Shown: piece by piece, positions 9,466 to 18,549 of the stretch
Layout of the letters: every line of letters begins with the position of its first letter
Numbering within the stretch: the stretch's first letter is position 1
Origin: Nocardia sp. NRRL S-836
Lineage (GTDB): Bacteria; Actinomycetota; Actinomycetes; Mycobacteriales; Pseudonocardiaceae
Reading direction: 5' to 3'
NCBI RefSeq assembly: GCF_001279525.1
Contig: NZ_LGDY01000136.1
Span: 1 to 38,220 of the forward strand
Length of the DNA stretch: 38,220 nt
Made by a program: the position numbers and the translations under genes
The notes under the pieces: generated by a model
What the model saw: the letters and a program-made list of their open reading frames with translations, nothing else
The model's database searches: none
What the model was told of the DNA's origin: nothing

Positions 9466-11070
9466 GTGACCTCCGTCGACATCGTGAGGTCACCGAACGC
9501 CGACCAGGTCAGCACGATCGCTGCTGACCTGGTCGCGGATTCGGTGCCGAGCAAGCTGACCGCGCAGGACCCGACCCTGTGGGGGCCGGAAGCCGAGTCC
9601 GAGGCGGGCATCCGCCTCTCCTGGACCACGTTGCACGAGTCGTCCCGTGCACTGCTCCCCGAGCTCGTGGCCCTGCGCTCCGAACTGCACGCCGAGGGCG
9701 TCGACCGCGTGGTGCTCGCCGGGATGGGCGGCTCGTCGCTGGCCCCCGAGGTGATCACCCGCACCGCCGGTGTCCCGCTGGTCGTGCTGGACACCACCGA
9801 TCCCGCCCAGGTCGCCGACGCTCTCGCCGGTGACCTCGAGCGCACGGTGATCGTGGTGTCGTCCAAGTCCGGTGGCACGGTCGAGACCGACAGCCACCGG
9901 CGCATCTTCGAGAAGGCTTTCGCCGACGCGGGCATCGACGCCGCGTCGCGCATCGTGGTGGTCACCGACCCCGGTTCGCCGCTGCAGAAGGCGTCCGAGG
10001 AAGCGGGCTACCGCAAGGTGTTCCTGGCCGACCCGAACGTGGGCGGCCGGTACTCGGCGCTGACCGCGTTCGGCCTCGTGCCGTCCTACCTCGCGGGCGC
10101 CGACGTCGAGGCGCTGCTCGACGACGCGGCCGCCGAGGCGAAGGTCCTCGCGCAGGACTCGCCCGAGAACCCCGCCGTGCAGCTGGCCGCGGTCTTCGGT
10201 GCCGCGCACGCCAACGGCGCGGAGAAGGTCGTGTTCGCCGACACCGGCTCGGGCATCGTCGGCTTCGGCGACTGGGCCGAGCAGCTGATCGCCGAGTCGA
10301 CCGGCAAGAACGGCACCGGCCTGCTGCCGGTCGTCGTCGAGGGCCCCGGTGCCCCCGGCTTCGTGGACGCCCGCTCGGATGCCACGACCGTCGCGATCGG
10401 ACCGGCCACCGGGTCGGCGACCGTGGCCGTCGAGGGACCGCTCGGCGCGCAGTTCCTGCTGTGGGAGTACGCGACCGCGCTCGTCGGCCGGGTGCTGGGC
10501 ATCAACCCGTTCGACCAGCCCGACGTCGAGGCCGCGAAGAAGGCCGCGCGCGCGTTGCTGGACGCACCGGCGGTCGCGGCGACCACGCCGTCCTTCGTGG
10601 ACGGTCCGGTCGAGGGCCACGGCACCGGCTGGGCCCCTCGCAAGGTGACCACCGTCGCCGAGGCGCTCGCGGCACTGGTCGAGGTCGCGCCCGAGCACGG
10701 CTACATCTCGGTGCAGGCCTACCTGGACCGGATCGACGACGCGTCGTTCGAGCTGCTCCGCGCGGAGATCGCGAAGAGGACGCACCTGCAGACCACGTTC
10801 GGCTGGGGCCCGCGCTTCCTGCACTCGACCGGCCAGTACCACAAGGGCGGTCACCAGAACGGCGTGTTCATCCAGATCACCGGCGAGTCCGGCGACGACC
10901 TGGAGGTGCCCGGCCGTCCCTACACGCTGGCGCAGCTGCAGCTCGCGCAGGCGGCCGGCGACGGTCAGGTGCTCGTCGAACACGGTCGCCCGGTGCTGCG
11001 GCTGCACCTGCGGGACCGCATCGCCGGCTTGGCCCAGCTCGTCGAGGCAGTCCAGGAGGACGGCTCGTGA
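9466..11070 (+). CDS. pgi: Glucose-6-phosphate isomerase
   Basis: Interconverts glucose-6-phosphate and fructose-6-phosphate, linking glycolysis with the pentose-phosphate pathway. The 534-residue protein has two SIS-type sugar-isomerase halves: VVLAGMGGSSLAPEV and VSSKSGGTVETDS in the first, and QFLLWEYATALVGRVLGINPFDQPDVE with the later STGQYHKGGHQNGVFIQ region in the second. It is the actinobacterial variant found between tal and zwf. The GTG start at 9466 lies 7 nt after the tal stop; the end overlaps the zwf start by 4 bp. Confidence 0.95.
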   Translation: MTSVDIVRSPNADQVSTIAADLVADSVPSKLTAQDPTLWGPEAESEAGIRLSWTTLHESSRALLPELVALRSELHAEGVDRVVLAGMGGSSLAPEVITRTAGVPLVVLDTTDPAQVADALAGDLERTVIVVSSKSGGTVETDSHRRIFEKAFADAGIDAASRIVVVTDPGSPLQKASEEAGYRKVFLADPNVGGRYSALTAFGLVPSYLAGADVEALLDDAAAEAKVLAQDSPENPAVQLAAVFGAAHANGAEKVVFADTGSGIVGFGDWAEQLIAESTGKNGTGLLPVVVEGPGAPGFVDARSDATTVAIGPATGSATVAVEGPLGAQFLLWEYATALVGRVLGINPFDQPDVEAAKKAARALLDAPAVAATTPSFVDGPVEGHGTGWAPRKVTTVAEALAALVEVAPEHGYISVQAYLDRIDDASFELLRAEIAKRTHLQTTFGWGPRFLHSTGQYHKGGHQNGVFIQITGESGDDLEVPGRPYTLAQLQLAQAAGDGQVLVEHGRPVLRLHLRDRIAGLAQLVEAVQEDGS

Positions 11071-12611
11071 CCACATCCGCCGCCAAGTGGCGCAACCCGC
11101 TGCGGGACGCGCGCGACAAGCGCATGCCCCGCATCGCGGGGCCGAGCGCGCTGGTCATCTTCGGTGTGACCGGTGACCTGTCGCGCAAGAAGCTCATGCC
11201 CGCGATCTACGACCTCGCGAACCGGGGTCTGCTGCCGCCGGGCTTCGGTCTCGTCGGCTTCGCCCGCCGCGACTGGGCCGACCAGGACTTCATGAAGGTC
11301 GTCCACGACGCGGTGAAGGAGCACGCGCGCACGCCGTTCAACGAGGCCGTGTGGCAGCAGCTCGCCGAGGGCATCCGGTTCGTGCAGGGCACGTTCGACG
11401 ACGACTCGGCGTTCGACAACCTGGCCTCGTGCCTGGCCGCGCTCGACGCCGAGCGCGGCACGGGCGGCAACCACGCGTTCTACCTGTCGATCCCGCCGGG
11501 CGCGTTCCCGACGGTGATCAACCAGCTCAAGCGCGCGGGCCTCGCCCAGACCTCCGCCGACCAGTGGCGCCGGGTCGTGATCGAGAAGCCGTTCGGCCAC
11601 GACCTGGCCTCGGCCAAGGAGCTCAACCGCACGGTCAACGAGGTCTTCCCCGAGGAGTCGGTGTTCCGCATCGACCACTACCTCGGCAAGGAGACCGTGC
11701 AGAACATCCTGGCGCTGCGGTTCGCGAACCAGCTGTACGAACCCATCTGGAACTCGAACTACGTCGACCACGTGCAGATCACCATGGCCGAGGACATCGG
11801 TCTCGGTGGCCGCGCGGGCTACTACGACGGCATCGGCGCGACGCGCGACGTCATCCAGAACCACCTGCTGCAGCTGCTCGCGCTGATCGCGATGGAGGAG
11901 CCGGTCTCCTTCAAGCCGGCGGACCTGCGGGCGGAGAAGGTGAAGATCCTCTCGGCGACGCGGCCCGCGGAGCCGTTCGAGGAGACCACCGCGCGCGGCC
12001 AGTACACCGGTGGCTGGCAGGGCGGGCAGAAGGTGCCCGGCCTGCTGGAGGAGGGCGGGTTCTCGCCCCAGTCGAAGACCGAGACGTTCGGCGCGATCAC
12101 CTGCGAGGTCAACACCCGCCGGTGGGCCGGGGTGCCGTTCTACCTGCGCACCGGCAAGCGCCTGGGCCGCCGCGTCACCGAGGTCGCCGTGGTGTTCAAG
12201 CGGGCGCCGCACCTGCCGTTCGACGACACCGCGACCGAGGAGCTCGGCCAGAACGCGCTCGTCGTGCGCGTGCAGCCGGACGAGGGCGTGACCATCCGGT
12301 TCGGCTCGAAGGTGCCGGGCAACACGATGGAGGTCCGCGACGTCACGATGGACTTCGGCTACGGCCACTCGTTCACCGAGTCGTCGCCGGAGGCCTACGA
12401 GCGGCTGCTGCTCGACGTGCTGCTCGGTGAGCCGTCGCTGTTCCCGAAGAACGACGAGGTCGAGCTCTCCTGGGAGATCCTCGACCCGATCCTCGAGTTC
12501 TGGGCCCGCAAGGACGAGCCGCCGCTGGAGAAGTACAAGGCCGGCACCTGGGGCCCGCCGTCGGCGGAGACGATGACCGCCCGGACCGGAAGGCAGTGGA
12601 GGCGTCCGTGA
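11067..12611 (+). CDS. zwf: Glucose-6-phosphate 1-dehydrogenase
   Basis: Catalyses the first step of the oxidative pentose-phosphate pathway, making 6-phosphogluconolactone and NADPH. With the GTG at 11067 (GTGA overlap with pgi) the protein has 514 residues, normal for the family. Motifs are the coenzyme fingerprint IFGVTGDLSRKKLMPA, the EKPFGHDLASA region and the active-site signature FRIDHYLGKETVQN. Two-domain layout with an N-terminal Rossmann fold. The next gene, opcA, encodes its allosteric partner. Confidence 0.97.
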   Translation: MTTSAAKWRNPLRDARDKRMPRIAGPSALVIFGVTGDLSRKKLMPAIYDLANRGLLPPGFGLVGFARRDWADQDFMKVVHDAVKEHARTPFNEAVWQQLAEGIRFVQGTFDDDSAFDNLASCLAALDAERGTGGNHAFYLSIPPGAFPTVINQLKRAGLAQTSADQWRRVVIEKPFGHDLASAKELNRTVNEVFPEESVFRIDHYLGKETVQNILALRFANQLYEPIWNSNYVDHVQITMAEDIGLGGRAGYYDGIGATRDVIQNHLLQLLALIAMEEPVSFKPADLRAEKVKILSATRPAEPFEETTARGQYTGGWQGGQKVPGLLEEGGFSPQSKTETFGAITCEVNTRRWAGVPFYLRTGKRLGRRVTEVAVVFKRAPHLPFDDTATEELGQNALVVRVQPDEGVTIRFGSKVPGNTMEVRDVTMDFGYGHSFTESSPEAYERLLLDVLLGEPSLFPKNDEVELSWEILDPILEFWARKDEPPLEKYKAGTWGPPSAETMTARTGRQWRRP

Positions 12612-13672
12612 TCATCGACCTTCCCTCGACCACCACCTCGCAGATCAACTCCCGGCTGGTCCGGCTGCGCGACGAGGGCGGTGCGACGACCCTGGGCCGC
12701 GTGCTGACCCTCGTGATCGTGACCGAGGACGGCCAGCGCACCGACGCCGCGATCGACGCGGCGAACGACGCCTCGCGCGAGCACCCGTGCCGCGTGATCG
12801 TCGTGGCGCGCGGTGCCCGGCAGGCCGCTCCGCGCCTGGACGCCCAGATCCGCGTCGGCGGTGACGCGGGCGCGTCCGAGGTCGTCGTGCTGCGCCTGTA
12901 CGGCGAGCTCGCCAAGGAGGGCGCGTCCTGCGTGATGCCGCTGCTGCTGCCGGACACCCCGGTCGTGGCGTGGTGGCCGTTCGACGCGCCGGTCTCGCCC
13001 TCGAAGGACCCGATCGGCCAGCTCGCCCAGCGCCGCATCACCGACGCGGCCGCGGAGAAGAACCCGATCAAGGCCCTGGAGACCCGCCGGGCGCACTACG
13101 CGCCGGGCGACACGGACCTGGCCTGGACGCGCCTGACGTTGTGGCGCGCCATGCTCGCGTCGTCGCTGGACCTGCCGCCGTACGAGAAGGTCGTCGAGGC
13201 CGAGGTGACCGGTGAGGCCGACTCGCCGTCCACCGACCTGCTGGCCGCGTGGCTGACCGACCGGCTCAAGGTCACGGCCAAGCGCCTGAAGGCGACCCGC
13301 GGCGAGGGCATCGTGCAGGTCCGGCTGGGCCGCGCGTCCGGTGAGGTGGACCTGCACCGCCCGGACGGCAAGGTCGGCACGCTGACGCAGCCCGGCCAGC
13401 CGTCGCGGCGGGTGGCGCTGCAGCGCCGTTCGGTGCGCGACTGCCTGGCCGAGGAGCTGCGCAGGCTCGACCCGGACGAGGTCTACGCGGCAGCGCTGAA
13501 GTCGCTGGCCAAGGTCTCGAAGGGCCGTGGCGCCGCCCCGAAGGCCGCTGCCGAGGCCGTGACCGCGGCGGCCGCCGCCGGTGAGCCGGAAGCAGCGGCG
13601 GCAGCGGAGACGCCCGAGCAGAACGGCAAGGCGGGCGCGGCGAAGAAGCCCAAGGCGAAGGCGGGTTCGTGA
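12608..13672 (+). CDS. opcA: Glucose-6-phosphate dehydrogenase assembly protein OpcA
   Basis: OpcA binds and modulates Zwf in cyanobacteria and actinobacteria. The start at GTG 12608 gives MIIDLPSTTT, the usual N-terminus, with GGAGG at 12598-12602 and a GTGA overlap with zwf; the in-frame GTG at 12596 is less likely. The protein is 354 residues. The core contains the conserved region around PVVAWWPFDAPVSPSKDP. The last 55 residues form an Ala/Lys-rich tail that is probably disordered and is longer than the conserved core needs. The stop overlaps the pgl start by 4 bp. Confidence 0.95.
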   Translation: MIIDLPSTTTSQINSRLVRLRDEGGATTLGRVLTLVIVTEDGQRTDAAIDAANDASREHPCRVIVVARGARQAAPRLDAQIRVGGDAGASEVVVLRLYGELAKEGASCVMPLLLPDTPVVAWWPFDAPVSPSKDPIGQLAQRRITDAAAEKNPIKALETRRAHYAPGDTDLAWTRLTLWRAMLASSLDLPPYEKVVEAEVTGEADSPSTDLLAAWLTDRLKVTAKRLKATRGEGIVQVRLGRASGEVDLHRPDGKVGTLTQPGQPSRRVALQRRSVRDCLAEELRRLDPDEVYAAALKSLAKVSKGRGAAPKAAAEAVTAAAAAGEPEAAAAAETPEQNGKAGAAKKPKAKAGS

Positions 13673-14448
13673 GCAATCCGCAAGTGGTGGTCCACCGCGA
13701 CGGCGACCTGCTGGCCGCCGCCGCGGCGGCCCGCCTGGTGACCCGCATGGTCGACGCCCAGGCCGCCCGCGGCTCGGCGTCGGTCGTCCTCACCGGCGGC
13801 CGCACCGGCACCGCGGTCCTGGAGCACCTCAACCGCAACGGCGCCCGTGACGCCGTGGACTGGTCCCGCGTGGACCTGTTCTGGGGCGACGAGCGCTTCC
13901 TGCCGTCCGGCCACCCGGACCGCAACGAGACGCAGGCCCGCGCGGCACTGCTCGACCACGTGCCGCTCGACCCGGCCCGCGTGCACGTCATGGCCCCCTC
14001 GGACGGCGAGTTCGGCGACGACCCGGAGGCCGCCGCGGAGGCCTACGCGGCGCTGCTCGCCTCGCTGGCCCGCCCGGAAGACCACGGCGACGTGCCGTCG
14101 TTCGACGTCTGCATGCTGGGGGTGGGCGAGGAGGGCCACGTGGCCTCGATCTTCCCCGCCTCCCCCGCCGTGTACGAGAAGGAACGGTCCGCCGTGGCCG
14201 TCCGCAACTGCCCCAAGCCCCCGCCGACGCGCGTGTCGCTGACGCTGGGCGCCATCCGCAACGCGCAGGAGGTCTGGCTCATGACCACCGGCGAGGCCAA
14301 GGCCGCCGCCGTGGCGATGGGCCTGACCGGCACGGGCGAGGTGCAGCTCCCGGCCGCCGGCGCCACCGGTCGCCGGCGCACGCTGTGGCTGCTGGACACC
14401 GCCGCCGCCTCGAAGGTGCCGGCGCTGTTCAAGCCACCGCTGGCCTGA
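13669..14448 (+). CDS. pgl: 6-Phosphogluconolactonase
   Basis: Hydrolyses 6-phosphogluconolactone made by Zwf (DevB/SOL family). The 259-residue protein shows the family motifs LTGGRTGTAVLEHL, VDLFWGDERFLPSGHPDRNE and CMLGVGEEGHVASIFP. The GTG start overlaps the opcA stop. It is the last gene of the operon; a strong hairpin follows at 14461-14488. Confidence 0.96.
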   Translation: MSNPQVVVHRDGDLLAAAAAARLVTRMVDAQAARGSASVVLTGGRTGTAVLEHLNRNGARDAVDWSRVDLFWGDERFLPSGHPDRNETQARAALLDHVPLDPARVHVMAPSDGEFGDDPEAAAEAYAALLASLARPEDHGDVPSFDVCMLGVGEEGHVASIFPASPAVYEKERSAVAVRNCPKPPPTRVSLTLGAIRNAQEVWLMTTGEAKAAAVAMGLTGTGEVQLPAAGATGRRRTLWLLDTAAASKVPALFKPPLA

Positions 14449-14460
14449 GCGCTGACGAGG

Positions 14461-14488
14461 AAGGCCCCCGGTTCGCGCCGGGGGCCTT
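14461..14488. terminator. Hairpin terminator between converging pgl and winged-helix genes
   Basis: AAGGCCCCCGG (14461-14471) pairs perfectly with CCGGGGGCCTT (14478-14488) around the 6-nt loop TTCGCG, followed by TCTCG. It sits 12 nt after the pgl stop and 8 nt from the end of the minus-strand gene, so it can serve both strands. Confidence 0.85.
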
Positions 14489-14496
14489 TCTCGTGC

Positions 14497-15675
14497 TCAG
14501 GTGAGCTTGCTCAGCTGCTTCGCGAGCCGCTGGTTGCCCAGCCGCCTGGCCAGTGCGGCGGCCGCCTCGACCGTGAGACCGGTGAACCCGAGCTGCCGCC
14601 CCAGCCGCGCAAGCTGGTTCTCCACCTGGGCGCGCGCGACCTGGGACCGCGCCAGCACGTAGGACGCCAGCCGCTCGGCCAGTGCCCGCTCGCGGACCCG
14701 CTCGTCCTGGCACCACAGCTGGAAGAACCCGGTGCCCCGCACCGTGAACGAGCCGAGCCGGTGCAGCGGGAGCCCCCGGTCGCCACCGAACGCGTCACCG
14801 CGCAGCGTGACCCGCAGCAGTCCCTCGCCGGTGCGGGCCACGCGCCCGGTCAGGTTGGCTTGGTTCAGCCAATCATGTGCCTGCGACTGCGGGTCCCGCG
14901 CACTGCGCTGCTCGGTCTCCAGCACACCGGCGACCTCCTGGACGCCTTCGGCGAGGGCGGTGAGGTCGCGGTCGGCTTCATCGCTCGCCTGACCGTAGAC
15001 GAGGTACCGGACGTGCCGTCCCTCGGTCGCACGCACCACGTACACGGGCAGGTAGAGCAGTTCGGGCGCGCAGACCTGGCGCGGCTGGTCGATCTGCGCG
15101 GGCAGGTTGAACCGGTCGCGGTCGGCCAGGCCCGCCAGCCGGTGCAGTGCGCCGTCGTCGAAACCACGCGTGCTCACCAGCGGCTCGAAGTGGTCGGGAC
15201 GAGCGTGCAACGGCAGCATCGTGACCTTGCGCGAGTCGTAGTGCGGCCGGGCCAGCGGACGCGACTCCCACGCGTCGAAGTACAGCTTGCGCCGGTCCTC
15301 CGCCCTGATCACGTACCGCTTCTGGGCCGCCGTGGAACGCCGGCCCAGCGCGGTGAGCGCCCACCTGCCGTTCGCGCACGTGACGTGGCCGATGGCCGCG
15401 AGCGCCCGCAACGCGCGGTCGACGAGCACCTCGTCCAGCGCGAAGAACCGTGCCAGCTCGGCGGCCGTGGTGAAGCCGCCCTCGGCGATGCCGCGTTCGA
15501 GGTAGCGGTCGATCAGGTCGTAGTCCTCGGCGTCGGTGACCGTGGCCGCGATCGTGACGCACCAGATCGGGAACAGCAGCTTGAAGATGCGCGTCGGCGT
15601 CGTGGCGCGGGCGAAGGCGGCGTCTTCGAGCGCACGCTGTTCGGGGTAGGAGAAGAGCCTGGTGGCGGTGGTCAT
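14497..15675 (-). CDS. Winged-helix-containing partner protein of the SF1 helicase operon
   Basis: A 392-residue protein I do not recognise as a named family. Residues of about 85-135 (TAAELARFFALDEVLVDRAL then IGHVTCANGRWALTALG) look like a winged helix-turn-helix, suggesting nucleic-acid contact. A central beta-rich region carries LLYLPVYVVRATEGRHVRYLVYG, and the C-terminus is an Arg/Ala/Leu-rich helical segment. No signal or TM segment is seen. Its ATG overlaps the helicase stop (ATGA), so it is translationally coupled and likely a stoichiometric partner. It is the last of four genes starting at 20135. Confidence 0.7.
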   Translation of the reverse strand: MTTATRLFSYPEQRALEDAAFARATTPTRIFKLLFPIWCVTIAATVTDAEDYDLIDRYLERGIAEGGFTTAAELARFFALDEVLVDRALRALAAIGHVTCANGRWALTALGRRSTAAQKRYVIRAEDRRKLYFDAWESRPLARPHYDSRKVTMLPLHARPDHFEPLVSTRGFDDGALHRLAGLADRDRFNLPAQIDQPRQVCAPELLYLPVYVVRATEGRHVRYLVYGQASDEADRDLTALAEGVQEVAGVLETEQRSARDPQSQAHDWLNQANLTGRVARTGEGLLRVTLRGDAFGGDRGLPLHRLGSFTVRGTGFFQLWCQDERVRERALAERLASYVLARSQVARAQVENQLARLGRQLGFTGLTVEAAAALARRLGNQRLAKQLSKLT

Positions 15676-18539
15676 CCGAGCTTCCCGATGATCTCGTCGT
15701 ACTGCCTGATGTCGCCGTGGCGCGCGACGTGGTCACGCATCCGCCGCGCGAACTCCCGGAAGTCCTCGTCGCGGGCCGTCGTCAACGTGCTCAGGTCGCC
15801 GACCAGCACGAGCTGCTGCTTGGCGCGGGTGAACGCGACGTTCGCGCGGCGCAGTTCCCGCAGGAACCCGATGAGGCCGTCGGGGTTGCTCCGGGTGAAG
15901 CCGTAGAGGACGACGTCGCGCTCGCCGCCCTGGAACGAGTCGACGGTGCCGACGTTGAGGCGGACCTTCCGCTCGTCGCCCAGCACCGCGAGCAGCGCGG
16001 CGCTGATCGCCTTGACCTGGGCCCGGTACGGCACGATGACCGCCCACTCCACACCGCGCTCGTCGTAGCGAGCGGCGAGCCTGCTCAGCAGGCGGGCCTC
16101 AGCGGGGTTGTGGACGCCGCGCAGCCCCCGGTCGGCCGCGGCGGCGGGCTTCTCCCCGCGCTCGGACGCCGGCAGCCGGCTCGTGTCCACGAAGGCGAAC
16201 GCGCTGCGGAACAACGGGTCGTCGTGCTCGCGCTCCACCGCGGTGCACAGGGTGCGGCGGTAGAACTCCTGCGAGACGAAGTCGGCGATGACCGCGGGCA
16301 TGCGGCGTTGTTGCCGCAGCGGTACCACGTTCGTGGCGGGGAAGCCGTCGACGGCGAGCTCCAGCGCGCTCTTGGTCAGCAACCGGCGCACCGCCGGGTC
16401 GCCGGCCTCCTCGCCCCAGGCCTCGACCTCCGAGTCGAGGAACGGCGGCAGCTGCTGGTGGTCACCGACCAGCACCGCGCGCCGGGCCCGCACCAGCGGC
16501 ACGAGCACGTCGGCCACGCCGATCTGCCCGGCCTCGTCGACGATCGCGAGGTCGAAGTCCACATCGGACAGCTCGGACCTCGACGCCGCGCCGATCGCGG
16601 TGCACGCGATCACGTCCGCGTACCGGATGAGCTCCGGGTGCAGCTGCTTGCTCGCGCCGGCCACCTCGTCGCGCCACTCGCCGAGCAGCCGCGCCCGGCT
16701 GCGCAGCACCGGCAACCGTTCCGCGGCCCAGGCCACCAGCGCGCGCAAGCCGGCCAGGTCGTCCGCCTCGGGCGGAACGTCGAGCGCCCCCACCGCCGCG
16801 CGTGTGGCATCCGCGGCTGCCATGGCATCCGCGCGGGCCGTCGCCACCTGGCCGGTGACCGCGGCCAGCGCGGCCTCGGCGGCACGGACAGCCGGTGCGC
16901 CGGCGGTGGCGTCCTGAAGCCGGCGTTCGGCTTCCACGAGCTCCCGCCGGTACTGCTCCGCCGTCGCCGACAACTCGGTGAACCGCGCGTGCAGGACCTG
17001 CGTGCGCTTGTCGCACCACGATGCGAACAGGCCGCCCAGCACGGTCCGCCAGCGGGTGTAGCGCTGACCGGCCCTGGACAGCTTGCCGAGCCGGTGGGCG
17101 AGCCGGTCACCTCCGGCCACCAGGGAGTCCACGGTGGACGTCAGCTCCCCGCCCGCCGCCCGCCGGGCCTCGTGCAGTGCGGTTCTGGCCCGCGACTCCG
17201 CGTCGAGCGCGGCGAGGAGTCCGGCGGTGCGGTCGGCGAGCTCGTCCGCCCACTTGGCGGCGACGTCGAGGTCACCGGAGCGGGACAAGGCGTACCCGGT
17301 CTGGTTGAGGATCACCTGCCGCAGTTCCGCCGACCGGTGTTCCAGCAGGTAGGGCCGTCCCTCCTCGGTGACCACGCCCTCGTTGCCCACGCGCACCACG
17401 ACGAGCCCGCCGGGGATGCGGGCGAGCACGTTGTCGACGGCCCTGTTGGTGTGGGCGGTGATCAGCACCCGTTGCCGGGCGCGCGCGACGGCATCGGCGC
17501 TCTGGCTGATCACGCGGGTCTTGCCGGTCCCCGGTGGTCCCAGCACGAGCAGCACGTCGGGCACGGCGAGCGCCTTGCGGAACGCCACCAGCTGGTCCAC
17601 GTCCAGGCGTTCGGCCGGTTCGGCGGCCGGTTCGGTGAACGGCAGCACGTCGTGGTCGACGAACGCGCTCAGCAGGCGCGGGTTGAGCGACTGCCCGGCA
17701 CGGAGGGTGGCAACGGCCTCACGTTGCTTGTCGAACACCACCGTGCTCAGCGTGACCTCCAGCGCGCCGGTCTGCTCGAGGTGGTGGAAGTCGACGGGCT
17801 GGTCGAACCGCACGACCACAGCCCGCCCGTCCACGCGCGTCACCTGTCCGCGCTGCTCGGGCTCGCCGCGGACCTGGACGAACGTGTCCTGCTCCGGCAC
17901 CCGGTCGCCGGCGAGCCGGAACTCGTACATCGAGGCCGCGCCGTGCCTGCGTTCGCCGATGGGGGCGACCTCGCGGTACGGGAAGGGCTGCTCGCAGCGG
18001 GCTTCGCCGGTCGTGATGCGCTGGTTGGCCTCGATCAACGCCGCGGTGACGTCGAGGAACCGGGTGTGCGCCGGATCGGGCCGGGCAACGGGGATGGGCT
18101 GGTGCGTGTCCACCGCGAACCACTCGGCGAGCACCCGTTCCCAGTGCGCGGAGGCGCCCTGGGGGAGCATGCGGATCTCGAACACCCGCTGCCACGACGG
18201 CGGCCGGACGATCAGGCACCGGTGCGCGATCCGGTGGTGGTGGCGGATCCGCAGCGGGTCGATCGACGCGATCAGGTACCCGTCGCGGTGGCGCGTGGGG
18301 TACAGCCGCAGCACCCAGGTCGTGCCGTACAACAGCAAGCTCGGGTCGCCACCGTCCTTCTTCGGCTCGTCGACGGTCGCCGCGACCCCGGTGCGCCGCT
18401 CGTTGAGCTGGAAGACGAGCTGGTCGAGGCTCGCCGGCATGCCGGGGTGGGTCTTCGCCTGCGAGAGCAGGATCTCGTGGAAGTTCCTGGACGGCACCAG
18501 GGTGACGGCCGTGGGCAGCACGACCGGGCGGAACTGCAC
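15672..18539 (-). CDS. Large superfamily 1 (UPF1/DNA2-like) helicase
   Basis: A 955-residue SF1 helicase. About 300 N-terminal residues are unique and include a beta-rich segment around 195-260. The motor has Walker A LGPPGTGKTRV at 334-341, motif Ia ITAHTNRAVDNVL, Walker B/motif II IVDEAGQ at about 667-672, motif III GDHQQLPP at 692-699, motif V VDSFQGGERD at about 866 and motif VI NVAFTRAKQQL at 900-910. Between Ia and II there is a long helical, probably coiled-coil insertion at about 430-625. All catalytic motifs look intact, so it should hydrolyse ATP and move on DNA or RNA. The GTG start has GAGGGAG about 5 nt upstream. It starts 10 nt after the pseudokinase stop. Such helicases occur in several bacterial conflict systems. 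Confidence 0.93.
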   Translation of the reverse strand: MQFRPVVLPTAVTLVPSRNFHEILLSQAKTHPGMPASLDQLVFQLNERRTGVAATVDEPKKDGGDPSLLLYGTTWVLRLYPTRHRDGYLIASIDPLRIRHHHRIAHRCLIVRPPSWQRVFEIRMLPQGASAHWERVLAEWFAVDTHQPIPVARPDPAHTRFLDVTAALIEANQRITTGEARCEQPFPYREVAPIGERRHGAASMYEFRLAGDRVPEQDTFVQVRGEPEQRGQVTRVDGRAVVVRFDQPVDFHHLEQTGALEVTLSTVVFDKQREAVATLRAGQSLNPRLLSAFVDHDVLPFTEPAAEPAERLDVDQLVAFRKALAVPDVLLVLGPPGTGKTRVISQSADAVARARQRVLITAHTNRAVDNVLARIPGGLVVVRVGNEGVVTEEGRPYLLEHRSAELRQVILNQTGYALSRSGDLDVAAKWADELADRTAGLLAALDAESRARTALHEARRAAGGELTSTVDSLVAGGDRLAHRLGKLSRAGQRYTRWRTVLGGLFASWCDKRTQVLHARFTELSATAEQYRRELVEAERRLQDATAGAPAVRAAEAALAAVTGQVATARADAMAAADATRAAVGALDVPPEADDLAGLRALVAWAAERLPVLRSRARLLGEWRDEVAGASKQLHPELIRYADVIACTAIGAASRSELSDVDFDLAIVDEAGQIGVADVLVPLVRARRAVLVGDHQQLPPFLDSEVEAWGEEAGDPAVRRLLTKSALELAVDGFPATNVVPLRQQRRMPAVIADFVSQEFYRRTLCTAVEREHDDPLFRSAFAFVDTSRLPASERGEKPAAAADRGLRGVHNPAEARLLSRLAARYDERGVEWAVIVPYRAQVKAISAALLAVLGDERKVRLNVGTVDSFQGGERDVVLYGFTRSNPDGLIGFLRELRRANVAFTRAKQQLVLVGDLSTLTTARDEDFREFARRMRDHVARHGDIRQYDEIIGKLG

Positions 18540-18549
18540 AACGGCTCCC